NCBI GenBank assembly: GCA_964591275.1
Contig: CAZQAE010000020.1
Span: forward strand, 7,129-71,128
Direction of reading: 5' to 3'
DNA length: 64,000 nucleotides
DNA from: G963674685 sp964591275
Lineage (GTDB): Bacteria; Lernaellota; Lernaellaia; JACKCT01
Shown here one piece after another: positions 18,553 through 26,953 of this stretch. Under the pieces are notes generated by a model. That model ran no database searches and was not told the origin of the DNA. It saw only the letters and a program-made list of their open reading frames with translations. The position numbers and the translations under genes are program-made. Each line of letters opens with the position of its first letter. Positions within the stretch are counted from its first letter, which is position 1.

Positions 18553-18623
18553 CCGTGCTCCATAGCTAAAAACGTTACGATACGCACCTTAGACTTGGGC
18601 TACCTTACGCGTCCAGTTGGCTT

Positions 18624-18812
18624 TCACTTGCGACGCTTGTCAATGGCGGCTTTCAGCGTAGCGTCCAATTCATCCTCTGATACAAAATGCCCGGCGTCGG
18701 CGTCCTCCAGACCCTTTTTCACAGCTTTAACGAACATGGCTTTGTCATGCGCCTCGACAAAATTACGCGAATCCAATAAATCACCGCCGAGTTTTCCGTT
18801 TTTATTTCGCAT
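18624..18812 (-). CDS. Small antitoxin-like protein
   Basis: 62 residues from ATG 18812 (AAGG upstream). Charged, helical, with a C-terminal pattern AVKKGLEDADAGHFVSEDEL that resembles the tail of ParD/Phd-type antitoxins (GL-D-G-x-V-S-x-E-E). No toxin ORF lies beside it; the next gene on the strand is the type IIG enzyme 72 bp downstream. It may be an orphan antitoxin or a regulator of that enzyme; both are guesses. Confidence 0.5.
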   Translation of the reverse strand: MRNKNGKLGGDLLDSRNFVEAHDKAMFVKAVKKGLEDADAGHFVSEDELDATLKAAIDKRRK

Positions 18813-18834
18813 GGACAACCTTTTAGATCACTAT

Positions 18835-18857
18835 CGAGGCTGGAAGCCTCTCCTACA
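18835..18857 (-). repeat. REP-like palindromic unit
   Basis: Read on the minus strand: TGTAGGAGAGGCTTCCAGCC followed by TCG, with inverted GAGGCT/AGCCTC arms. Same family as the two units at 20277-20330. Lies between the antitoxin-like gene and a GNAT gene. Confidence 0.6.
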
Positions 18858-18874
18858 CTGACAAATCACGAAAC

Positions 18875-19558
18875 TCAGCGAGTATACCTCGAAACCGGCT
18901 CGACGCGGGGGCTGTTTTTTAGATCGAGCAGATAAACGACCATCTCTTTGCCGTAGAAACGGAAATTTCCGCGCTTCTCAAATCCCCAGGAAGCCAGTTG
19001 CCTGTTGGATCCTTCGTTGTCCGATTCGGTCGTGATCTTGAGGTACTCGCAGCCACGGGAAAGCAATTCGTCAAAAAGGACTTTATTGATAAGGCCGGAG
19101 ATGCGTTTGCCGCGAAGATGCGGCTCGAAATAGCAAAAGTAAGATTCGGCGACGACGGATTTATCCAAGGCTGGATTGCTGCGCCTAAAGTAAAAAGGCG
19201 TTGCGGCCAGCGGCCATATGAGCTTGGGATTTTTCAGCACGCCCCGGATTCCCGCCCTTGGAAGCCCGGCAAAATCCCGCTTCCAGACGCGCCGCATCAT
19301 GGCCGGACCGTTTTGCGTGCCCGCAATGAAGCCACCGACCTTTTCATCTTCCACGTAAACGAAAGCGATGAAGTCGGGATCGCCGATCAGCGCCGCGTAG
19401 ATCCGCAGCAGGAAAGCCTCGCCCAGCTTGCCCCAGAGCGAGTCGCCCATTCCCGTCCCGTGCATACGCGCCAAAGCCTGCGCGTCGGAAAAAACCATCG
19501 GTCTGATGTTGGCAAGCCACGCGGGGTCGAATTTTAGAGGCTTAATCGTTTTCGTCAT
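18875..19558 (-). CDS. GNAT-family N-acetyltransferase
   Basis: 227 residues from ATG 19558; the frame opens nine codons earlier but without a better start. N-terminal VFSDAQALARMH, central VYVEDEKVGGFIAGT (GNAT beta-4), then YFCYFEPHLRGKRISGLINKVL for acetyl-CoA binding, and TTESDNEGSNRQLASWGFEKRGNF, the usual GNAT C-terminal Asn-x-x-Ala-like helix plus GF. Soluble; acetylates an amine of unknown nature. No operon partner: divergent from the pseudogene region beyond 19.7 kb. Confidence 0.82.
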   Translation of the reverse strand: MTKTIKPLKFDPAWLANIRPMVFSDAQALARMHGTGMGDSLWGKLGEAFLLRIYAALIGDPDFIAFVYVEDEKVGGFIAGTQNGPAMMRRVWKRDFAGLPRAGIRGVLKNPKLIWPLAATPFYFRRSNPALDKSVVAESYFCYFEPHLRGKRISGLINKVLFDELLSRGCEYLKITTESDNEGSNRQLASWGFEKRGNFRFYGKEMVVYLLDLKNSPRVEPVSRYTR

Positions 19559-19775
19559 CGCAATATTTTTCCTTGAAGTTTCCAATCCCCAAACTACCTT
19601 GATGCCTCAAAAATTTCAATCCGCGAGACTTGCTTTACATGATGAAGTTATCACCTGCGGACTCACCATTTATGTTGCATACCCGCAAGCAATTTGCTCT
19701 GGCAGTGCATGACGTGTTATCAGCAAATGCGATAGAATCAACCCGATTTGTGATGTAAAAAAGGGAGCCGATGAA

Positions 19776-20281
19776 ATGAGCAAAGTTGTTGTGCGGGCGG
19801 ATGCGGAGCCGTGGGAAGCGTGGCGTCGAAAACCCTGGCGGCGCATGAAGCCATCACGCAAGTCCTGATCGCCGATTACAACCTGGAAGGCGCGCAGGAG
19901 CTTGCCGCGACAATCGGCGGCGGCAAAGTTACGGCGCAATTCTTCAACGCCGAAGGATCCGAGAGCATCAAAGAAGTAGTGCGCGGCGGCGCGAAGTCGG
20001 ACATATGGTGTCAAATCTTCGCCGACGTGCTGGACCGCACGATCCAGCGCGTTGAAAATCCCATCGCGGCCAACGCATGAGGCGCGGCGCTCATTGCATC
20101 GGTGGGCTTGGGTCTGAAAAGTTTCGACTGGATACCCGATCTTGTTTCGATTGCCGAAACCTTTACGCCACGCAGTAAACACAAACCCCTTTACGACGAA
20201 TTATTCGGCGTTTTCCTTAAAATCCACCGTGCGAATAAAGGAATTTACCATCGATTGAACCGCAATAAATCCCAAGTGTAG
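19776..20281 (+). pseudogene. Chimeric pseudogene: saccharopine dehydrogenase start joined to FGGY kinase end
   Basis: ATG 19776 has AAGGGAG upstream and opens MSKVVV. Loss of one base near 19791-19798 then moves the sequence to the second frame, where it continues GGCGAVGSVASKTLAAHE, a Rossmann NAD site, and ADYNLEGAQELAATIGGGKV, typical of saccharopine dehydrogenases. From about 19990 the same frame turns into the C-terminus of an FGGY carbohydrate kinase (xylulokinase type): AKSDIWCQIFADVLDRTI, NPIAANA, a TGA in place of the usual Arg codon, GAALIASVGLG, KSFDWIPDLV, YDELF and IYHRLN. One frameshift, one nonsense codon and a deletion junction make it non-functional. Confidence 0.8.
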
Positions 20282-20405
20282 GAGAGGCATCTTGCCTCGA
20301 AAAATTGTAGGAGAGGCATTCTTGCCTCGACCCGGCAGTCACGACAGGAATGTGGTTCCTACAACTCCGACCAAACCGGCACGCCAGGCATGTCGTTCCT
20401 ACAAC
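20277..20405. repeat. Cluster of REP-like palindromic units
   Basis: Two direct units TGTAGGAGAGGCATCTTGCC and TGTAGGAGAGGCATTCTTGC (20277-20300 and 20306-20330, each ending CTCGA) with self-complementary GAGGC...GCCTC. Two related units follow in the opposite orientation around 20341-20363 and 20381-20405, sharing TTCCTACAAC. They begin inside the stop codon of the pseudogene and fill the space to the glycosyltransferase. Confidence 0.7.
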
Positions 20406-20549
20406 GCCCCCGACCGTTCCCAATTGGCGAACGCGCGACGATGCCAGAGGGATGCCCGCGTAGGAGTTTTGTGGATTTCCGATTGTCGTGCCATGAATCA
20501 CGGTATGATTTCGCCTTGACATATCCTCGCGCCGCCGGATGATAGAATT

Positions 20550-21629
20550 GTGGAAATCAACACGAGCAACGCTTTGAACAATTTGAATGATTCGCAAAAA
20601 ACACGGGAAAACAGGCTCCCGCGAATCTCCGTGATCGTTCCCTACCACGATGCAGTCGAAACCATCGACGCCGTTCTGGCATCGCTTTCGGCTGGCGACT
20701 ATCCGGATTTCGAGATCATCTGCGTCAACGATTATTCCACTGATGATTCCGCATCCATTGTTTGCGGTTTTGATGTACGGCACGCTTCGCTGTTAAAACC
20801 CTCGGGCGCCGCTATCGCGCGCAATCTTGGCGCCTCGATGGCAACCGGTGAAATTCTGCTTTTCATCGACGCCGACGTGGAAGTGACTCAAAGAACCCTT
20901 TCCATCGTCGCCGGCGCATTTGAAAGCGATCCTGTGCTCTCGGCCTGTTTCGGTTCCTATACGCCGCTTCCCGTGCCGCGAAACTTCGCCAGTGTCTATA
21001 AAAACCTCGTACATCATTACACGCATCAAAATTCAGAAATTAAAGCCCACACATTCTGGTGCGGGTGCGGCGCAGTGAAAAGAGACGTTTTTGAGAAAAT
21101 CGACGGCTTTGATGAAAGCTACACAGCCGCGAGCGTCGAGGACATCGAACTGGGATATCGCCTGAGCGCGGAGGGTTATCGTATCCGGCTGATAAAATCC
21201 GCGCAGGTTCGGCACGCGAAGAGATATTCTTTCCTGAGCCTGATCCGTTCCGACATTTTCCATCGCGCCGTGCCTTGGACGATGCTTATGGCCCGCAAAA
21301 ACGTTTTCTACGCCGATTTGAATCTGCGCCCGGAGAACGTCGTTTCGGCGCTGATCCTCATGCTTTTTCTGCCGCTGTCAATTGCCGCCACGCATTTCTT
21401 CATGCTGGAAATGGCATATTTCGTGCCGGTCATTGTCATCGCCGGCTATCTTTTCCTCAATCGAAAAATCTTTGCTTTCGCCCGGCGAAGCACGGGATTT
21501 TTCTTTGGCCTAAAATTTATCGCGATGTACACGGCGACCTATCTCTATTCGGTGATAGGATTTATGCTGGGAATCCTGCTATATATCGGCGAGAAAATCC
21601 GGGGCTCCGTTTCCAGGACCGAAAAATAA
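20550..21629 (+). CDS. Membrane-associated family 2 glycosyltransferase
   Basis: 359 residues, GTG start. GT-A fold: ISVIVPYHDAVETIDAVL at the nucleotide-binding start, ICVNDYSTDDS, metal-binding DAD in LLFIDADVEV, then acceptor-site residues FDESYTAASVEDIELGYRL (ED motif). Two to three hydrophobic helices in the last 110 residues (LILMLFLPLSIAATHFFML; VPVIVIAGYLFL; YSVIGFMLGILLYI) anchor it to the inner membrane. It inverts a nucleotide-sugar bond onto a lipid or glycan acceptor. It precedes PBP1A by 18 bp, which suggests an envelope-polysaccharide role. Confidence 0.9.
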   Translation: MEINTSNALNNLNDSQKTRENRLPRISVIVPYHDAVETIDAVLASLSAGDYPDFEIICVNDYSTDDSASIVCGFDVRHASLLKPSGAAIARNLGASMATGEILLFIDADVEVTQRTLSIVAGAFESDPVLSACFGSYTPLPVPRNFASVYKNLVHHYTHQNSEIKAHTFWCGCGAVKRDVFEKIDGFDESYTAASVEDIELGYRLSAEGYRIRLIKSAQVRHAKRYSFLSLIRSDIFHRAVPWTMLMARKNVFYADLNLRPENVVSALILMLFLPLSIAATHFFMLEMAYFVPVIVIAGYLFLNRKIFAFARRSTGFFFGLKFIAMYTATYLYSVIGFMLGILLYIGEKIRGSVSRTEK

Positions 21630-21647
21630 CAACGATTGAAAGACGCG

Positions 21648-24269
21648 ATGCCTGACTGGCCGGAAAAATCCGAAAGCGGGCGAAGGCCACGAAGCATGAA
21701 AGCACGGGTCGGCCTCGTGATGATCGCTTTGTTCATGGCGGCCATCCTCGCCACGGCGCTGGCGGGTCTGATCGGCTACCAGTATTACGCCGCCGATCTT
21801 CCACGCCTGGATACCCTCGCTGACTACCGGCCCAACACCCACTCGGTGGTTTACGATGCCAAGGGCCGCGTCATGGGCGAGTTTCGCTATGAAAATCAGC
21901 GGCGCTTTGTCATCCCCGTCTCGAAAACGCCCCAGCTCATGATCGATGCGTTCGTCGCCGTGGAAGATGAACATTTTTTTGAGCACAAAGGCGTGGATTA
22001 TGTCGGCATCGCCCGCGCGACCTGGAAAAACCTGCGCGCCGGGGAAATAAAACAGGGCGCCAGCACCATCACGCAGCAGGTTTGCCGATCCCTCCTGCTC
22101 ACGCCGGAAAAAACTATCGTGCGCAAAATCAAGGAAGCGATTTTGGCGCAGCAGATCGAATCGCGTTTTTCCAAAGAGGAGATTCTTCACCTGTATCTCA
22201 ACGAAATATACTTCGGGCACGGAGCCTACGGCGTGGAAGCCGCGGCGCAAAGTTACTTGAACAAATCGGTCGGCGACCTTTCTTTGGCTGAAATCGCCCT
22301 TTTAGTCGGTCTGCCGCAGGCGCCAAGCCGCTACAATCCATACCGCAACCCTGCTGCTGCGCTCAAGCGGCGTCGGCATGTGCTCAAACGCATGGTCGAT
22401 GTTGGGAAAATTGACAAAACCACGGCCAGGGTCGCCGCCGACGAGCCGCTAAAGCTCGCGCCGGTGGTGGATTATAACAAGACCGTCGCGCCGCACTTCA
22501 CGGAATACATCCGCCGCTATCTCATGAAAAAATACAGCGCATCCAAGGTTTTGGAAGAAGGTCTTCGTATTTATTCCAACTGTGACCTCGACTTGCAGGA
22601 CGCCGCTCGTAAAGCTTTGCTGGACGGCTTGTACGAATTGGCGAACAGGCAGGGTTACACCGGCCCGCTGAAGCGCGTGGTCGCCGAGGACCGCCCCGCG
22701 TACATCGAGACTCTCGCCGGCAGGCGCGGCGACGGCGAATTGAAAATCGGCAAACGCTTTCCGGGCCTCGTCACGAAGATCAAGCAAAACATCGCTTTCG
22801 TGGATGTGGGCCATATTGTCTTGCGCATGGGCGCTCCCGGCATCGCCTGGGTGGAGCGCATCAAACGCAAAGGGCTACCGGATCGCTTCGGTCCTTTCAA
22901 TGAAGTATCCGAAATTGTCAAAGAGGGCGACGTGATCCTGGTGCGCGTCAAGGATGCGGCCAATGTCACATGCTTTCTCGATCAAGCGCCGGACTGCGAG
23001 GGCGCGATCCTCTCCATGCGCCCCGAAACCCGGGAGGTGGTGGCGATGGTCGGCGGCCTGAACTTCGCCGACAGTGAATTTAACCGCGTGCTGCAAGCGA
23101 AAAGGCAGCCGGGGTCGAGTTTCAAGCCGGTGGTGTACGCTGCCGCTCTGGACGCGGGTATGACTCCCGCCACGCATGTGCTGGATACGGCCATCGTCTT
23201 CGGGGACGGTTGGAAGCCGCGCAATTACAGCAACAAATTCACCGGAGAGGTCACGCTGCGCGAGGCGCTGACCCGATCCATCAACACGGTGACGGTGCGC
23301 GTGGCGCAGACCCTGGGCCACGAGTACATCGCGCGTTACGCCAAGCGGCTCGGCATTGCGAGTCTGGCAGGCTCCGACTTGTCCATGTCCCTTGGCGCTT
23401 ACGAAGTCATCCCGGCCGAGCTCGTCAACGCCTACGCCGTCTTCGCCTCCGGCGGTCGCTACGCGGAGCCGATTTTCATCAAAAAAATCGTGGACCGCGA
23501 CGGCAATGTTTTGGAAGACAACACCCTGTCGGAGCAGGTCGAGATGACGCCGCCGATGGAAAACATCCCCGACATATCGGCGGAAAAGAAAAAGGATCGG
23601 GACCTGTTTGAAGGTGATCCGAACTCGCTGTTTGCCCACGATTCTCCGGGACGGCGCGAGTTCATGGACGATTTCCGACTGGACCTGCGTATCGAAGAAC
23701 TGATGAAAAAGCGCTCGAAGGGACTACAGAGAATCGAAGAAATCCCCATGCCGCGTTTTCACCGCGATGAAAAAGGGCGCATTATCAGTCGCCAGATTAT
23801 TAGCCGGCAAACGGCCTTTCTCATCACGAGCATGCTCCACTCCGTGGCGACGACCGGCACCGGCGCGCGAAGCAATGTCTTGAAAAAAAGCGTCGCCGGA
23901 AAAACGGGCACCACGAACCGCAACGTGGACGCCTGGTTCATCGGCTTTTCGCCGGACTACCTCACCGGCGTCTGGGTTGGCAATGACGCCGGTTCGAAGT
24001 CGCTGGGCAAAGGCGAAACCGGCAGCAAAGCCGCTCTGCCGATCTGGATCAAATTCATGGAAGAAGCCTTGAAAGACGAGGGCGATAAACCTTTTGGCGT
24101 TCCGCAGGGAATCGAAACCATGCTCATTGATCCGGCCAGCGGCCTACGGGGTTACGATGAGCAACCCGACGCCTATACGGAATATTTTAAAGTCGGCACA
24201 GGCCCCACCGCCGTCGCCCCTCTCCCCGAACAGCTCAAACCTGACGAATTTTTCCAGGTGGATTTTTAG
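21648..24269 (+). CDS. mrcA: Penicillin-binding protein 1A (bifunctional PG synthase)
   Basis: About 873 residues; ATG 21648 used (TTG 21636 and ATG 21696 are alternatives). One N-terminal membrane helix. The GT51 glycosyltransferase domain has AFVAVEDEHFFEHKGVDY, GASTITQQVCRSLLL and LYLNEIYFGHGAYGVEAAA. An OB-like insert lies around residues 330-450. The transpeptidase has Ser-x-x-Lys in QPGSSFKPV, SxN in TRSINTV, and KTG in AGKTGTTNRNVDAWFIG. It polymerises lipid II and cross-links peptides in the periplasm. Length and motif order are normal for PBP1A. Coupled at 18 bp to the GT2 gene. Confidence 0.95.
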   Translation: MPDWPEKSESGRRPRSMKARVGLVMIALFMAAILATALAGLIGYQYYAADLPRLDTLADYRPNTHSVVYDAKGRVMGEFRYENQRRFVIPVSKTPQLMIDAFVAVEDEHFFEHKGVDYVGIARATWKNLRAGEIKQGASTITQQVCRSLLLTPEKTIVRKIKEAILAQQIESRFSKEEILHLYLNEIYFGHGAYGVEAAAQSYLNKSVGDLSLAEIALLVGLPQAPSRYNPYRNPAAALKRRRHVLKRMVDVGKIDKTTARVAADEPLKLAPVVDYNKTVAPHFTEYIRRYLMKKYSASKVLEEGLRIYSNCDLDLQDAARKALLDGLYELANRQGYTGPLKRVVAEDRPAYIETLAGRRGDGELKIGKRFPGLVTKIKQNIAFVDVGHIVLRMGAPGIAWVERIKRKGLPDRFGPFNEVSEIVKEGDVILVRVKDAANVTCFLDQAPDCEGAILSMRPETREVVAMVGGLNFADSEFNRVLQAKRQPGSSFKPVVYAAALDAGMTPATHVLDTAIVFGDGWKPRNYSNKFTGEVTLREALTRSINTVTVRVAQTLGHEYIARYAKRLGIASLAGSDLSMSLGAYEVIPAELVNAYAVFASGGRYAEPIFIKKIVDRDGNVLEDNTLSEQVEMTPPMENIPDISAEKKKDRDLFEGDPNSLFAHDSPGRREFMDDFRLDLRIEELMKKRSKGLQRIEEIPMPRFHRDEKGRIISRQIISRQTAFLITSMLHSVATTGTGARSNVLKKSVAGKTGTTNRNVDAWFIGFSPDYLTGVWVGNDAGSKSLGKGETGSKAALPIWIKFMEEALKDEGDKPFGVPQGIETMLIDPASGLRGYDEQPDAYTEYFKVGTGPTAVAPLPEQLKPDEFFQVDF

Positions 24270-24295
24270 GCCGCAGGGAAAGACTCACTTTTTGA

Positions 24296-24976
24296 TCACG
24301 GGCCTTCGTAGCGAAAATGCCCGGTGATTTTGTAGGCAAAGAGTATGTCCTCACATTTCGGCCCGGCGCCGATGTTGTGCACGATCATGCGTAGCTTTCC
24401 GTCGGCGCTGCGCTTTTTCACTACGATGCCGATGTGATCCAAATTGCCGGGGATTTTCCAGGTCGCCAGATCTCCCGGCTTGTAGTCGTCGGGATTCTTC
24501 GTGACGGCGAGCGCCTTTCCCTTGCGCTTGAAAAAAACTGTCAGATTCGGCACGCGGCGGTGATCGATGTTTGCGTCCGGCGCGGACAATCCCCAGTTCT
24601 TCGGGTACTTCGTGAAATGCGCCCGCATGTCCTCATGCACTAACTTTTGCAGATCAATGCCTAGCGCCCTGTAGCTGCGGATCACCACGTCCGTGCATAC
24701 GCCCTTTCCCGCCGGCACGTCGCCGCCTGGGTACGGGATGCGCACGTACGCCGGGTCATATTCCACTTCGCGGCTCGTGCGCTCCATCGCCGCCGCCGTA
24801 AGCCGCTCAGCAAAACTTCCATCTGCCGTCATGGGATAGGCGGCGCTGAGGACAGTGGAATGTGCATCAATACGAAACTGCGTAAATCCATTTGTGATAA
24901 ATGCTGCTGCAGCCGCAAGGCCGATTGCGCACGCCAAGGCCCGGAGCATTGGAAACGCTTTTTCCTTGAACTTCAT
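24296..24976 (-). CDS. DUF1287 exported protein
   Basis: 226 residues with a cleavable N-terminal signal (MLRALACAIGLAAAAAF). The DUF1287 core is clear: GGDVPAGKGVCTDVVIRSYR, with a Cys placed like the NlpC/P60-type nucleophile, DHRRVPNLTVFFKRKG, YKPGDLATWK, DHIGIVVKKR (His), VHNIGAGPKCEDILF and KITGHFRY. By fold analogy it may be a periplasmic amidase or peptidase acting on cell wall, but biochemistry of the family is thin. Transcribed convergently with PBP1A and divergently from the Asp/Thr-rich lipoprotein. Confidence 0.85.
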   Translation of the reverse strand: MKFKEKAFPMLRALACAIGLAAAAAFITNGFTQFRIDAHSTVLSAAYPMTADGSFAERLTAAAMERTSREVEYDPAYVRIPYPGGDVPAGKGVCTDVVIRSYRALGIDLQKLVHEDMRAHFTKYPKNWGLSAPDANIDHRRVPNLTVFFKRKGKALAVTKNPDDYKPGDLATWKIPGNLDHIGIVVKKRSADGKLRMIVHNIGAGPKCEDILFAYKITGHFRYEGP

Positions 24977-25032
24977 AGTTAATGCCTCTAAAATGTCTGC
25001 TGCTGGTTAACGTACGCCATTGGATAATTGTA

Positions 25033-25737
25033 ATGGAATTTTCAATAAGGATAAATGATGCATTTTATATTCGATCCGTATCCATTTTGACGACTTTGAC
25101 AATGCTTCTAATCTTGATGTCGGCGACCTTTCTTTTCCCGGCGGCATGCGCAACGGGGGATGACGACACTTCGACAGGCTCAGGGCAGGCGGACGATGAT
25201 GACGACGACATCAACGATGATTCCGATGACGACGTAGATGATGATGTTAATGACGATATCGATGACGACTCAGACGACGATGACACAACCACCACTACAA
25301 CCACCACCACGACAACAACGACGACAAGCACATCGACAAGCACTACAACGACGACGACAACAACATCTACGACGACAACCACGCACCACGAATTCGAATG
25401 CCTTGATGGTGCTTTTTGGGCATGCCATCTCGACACGCTGATTGTCCAGGGCCAGTGTTCCGACGACTGCGCGCTGACGGAGGTCCCGGAAGATCCTCCG
25501 CCAAGCAATTGCGAAATCGACTCGTGTGTGTACGGGATATGCTTCGTCGAAGCGCAGAATGATTTTGCACAGTGCTCGTGGAATAACCAGTGCGAGGGAG
25601 CCTACAACCCCGCATATTTTGAGTGCCTGGCGCTTTGCTATGAAACGCAGGGTCAATGCGTAATCGACCAATGCCCGGAGTTGATCGATTGCCAAAATGA
25701 CTACATCGCTTGCTCCGCCCTTTGTCCGCCGATTTAG
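25033..25737 (+). CDS. Lipoprotein with Asp-rich and Thr-rich mucin-like stalk
   Basis: 234 residues from ATG 25033 (the frame opens earlier). Signal peptide with lipobox near PAACATG, an Asp-dominated stalk of about 45 residues, and a tract of about 38 almost pure Thr/Ser residues encoded by ACN codons. The C-terminal domain of about 115 residues is Cys-rich (WACHLDTL, GQCSDDCAL, NCEIDSCVYGICF, QCSWNNQCEG, ECLALCYE, QCVIDQCPELIDC, ACSALC). The stalk should be an extended, possibly O-glycosylated spacer presenting a disulfide-bonded head. No family recognised. Ends just before arsC. Confidence 0.8.
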   Translation: MEFSIRINDAFYIRSVSILTTLTMLLILMSATFLFPAACATGDDDTSTGSGQADDDDDDINDDSDDDVDDDVNDDIDDDSDDDDTTTTTTTTTTTTTTSTSTSTTTTTTTTSTTTTTHHEFECLDGAFWACHLDTLIVQGQCSDDCALTEVPEDPPPSNCEIDSCVYGICFVEAQNDFAQCSWNNQCEGAYNPAYFECLALCYETQGQCVIDQCPELIDCQNDYIACSALCPPI

Positions 25738-25747
25738 AGGTGTTAAG

Positions 25748-26173
25748 ATGAAGAAGCACGTTCTCTTTGTTTGCACGGGAAACAGTTGCCGTTCTCAAAT
25801 GGCTGAGGCCTTTGTGAACCGCTTCTTAAGCGACCGCTTCGAGGCAGTCAGCGCCGGGACCGAACCCTCCTCGCCGAATCCACTGGCCCTGCAAGTTCTG
25901 GAAGAAATCGGCATCACGCACAAAGGCGCCCGCAGCAAGCACCTCTCTGAGTTTGACGACCGGAAATTCGATCACGTGATAACGCTGTGCGACCACGCCA
26001 ATGAGACCTGCCCTGTGTATTTTGGGAATACGAAACGGGAACACATGGGTTTCGATGATCCCGCCAAGGCCTCGGGTTCTCCCGATGAGATTCTTGCGGA
26101 GTTCAGGCGCGTGCGCGACGAGATCGGGGTGAAAGTGATGGAGTATTTGCAAAAGCAGATAATTTCCGACTGA
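25748..26173 (+). CDS. arsC: Thioredoxin-coupled arsenate reductase (LMW-PTP fold)
   Basis: 141 residues from ATG 25748 with AGAGG upstream. P-loop CTGNSCR starts at Cys9 (CX5R). Resolving cysteines Cys81 and Cys88 in LCDHANETC keep the spacing of the three redox cysteines of pI258-type ArsC (10/82/89), which distinguishes it from plain tyrosine phosphatases. Catalytic Asp in FDDPAKASG. Reduces arsenate to arsenite using thioredoxin. No arsB, acr3 or arsR lies nearby, so arsenite export must be encoded elsewhere. Confidence 0.9.
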   Translation: MKKHVLFVCTGNSCRSQMAEAFVNRFLSDRFEAVSAGTEPSSPNPLALQVLEEIGITHKGARSKHLSEFDDRKFDHVITLCDHANETCPVYFGNTKREHMGFDDPAKASGSPDEILAEFRRVRDEIGVKVMEYLQKQIISD

Positions 26174-26182
26174 ATCCTTTTT

Positions 26183-26728
26183 ATGAAAACAAAAATTCGC
26201 CCATTACTAAAAACCTTTGCCATTTTCCTTATCGCTTTTGCCACAACAGTCGCCGCCGGTTCCCTGTATTACTTTTGGACAACTCAGAAAATCCCTTCCA
26301 ATAAAAAGGTCGAAAAAATCATTGTGGAAAAGAAAGCCCGCCTCCTGCGCGTGCAAAGCGGCGGCGAAACCATAGCTTCCTATCCGGTTTCACTGGGCCG
26401 CGATCCCACCGGAGATAAAAAATGCGAGGGCGACAACAAGACGCCGGAGGGCGAGTACATTCTTGACTGGAGAAATCCAGGCAGCGCCGCCTACAAATCT
26501 TTCCACATCTCCTATCCAAACCCGACGGATCGCCTGGAGGCGGGAAAACTCGGTTGCAGTCCCGGCGGCGCCATCATGATTCACGGCATCGGCAACGGTT
26601 ACGAATGGATCGGGCGCTTTCATCGCTTCTACGATTGGACGCACGGATGCATCGCCGTAACGAACGATGAAATGGAGCAGTTGTGGTGGGCTGTTTCGGA
26701 TGGAACGCCCATCGAGATCAAGCCTTAA
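26183..26728 (+). CDS. L,D-transpeptidase (YkuD) family protein
   Basis: 181 residues. N-terminal membrane anchor or signal (FAIFLIAFATTVAAGSLYYF), then the YkuD domain: KKARLLRVQSGGETI, YPVSLGRDPTGDK, KTPEGEYILD, IMIHGIGNGYEWIG and the catalytic DWTHGCIAV (His and Cys). Forms 3-3 cross-links or attaches proteins to peptidoglycan in the periplasm. Nine bases after arsC on the same strand, possibly co-transcribed. Slightly short but complete. Confidence 0.9.
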   Translation: MKTKIRPLLKTFAIFLIAFATTVAAGSLYYFWTTQKIPSNKKVEKIIVEKKARLLRVQSGGETIASYPVSLGRDPTGDKKCEGDNKTPEGEYILDWRNPGSAAYKSFHISYPNPTDRLEAGKLGCSPGGAIMIHGIGNGYEWIGRFHRFYDWTHGCIAVTNDEMEQLWWAVSDGTPIEIKP

Positions 26729-26953
26729 ATGTCATTTTCCTCGGCGTCGTCTTGGGCAAAAAGCTTAGGCTCGGATGGAAGCAGAGACATTACATAAAGT
26801 AAACTGCCCCGTAACCATTACTAAGCTCCAGGGCCGCTCATTTTCCTGATTCAGCCATTATTTCCAGACAAAATAAGTGCTTAGGTTCCACCAAAGCCTT
26901 GGAACGCAAATTGCGTAACTAAAAAGCAGGCCAATGGACGAAAGGCGTTTTTC

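Noticed and set aside
19670..20783. Minus-strand frames of 170 and 188 codons
   Set aside because: Opposite the saccharopine-dehydrogenase/FGGY pseudogene and the GT2 start; no recognisable product.
22875..23639. 254-codon minus frame opposite PBP1A
   Set aside because: Lies entirely within the transpeptidase coding region; composition is that of an antisense frame (His/Arg/Asp-rich).
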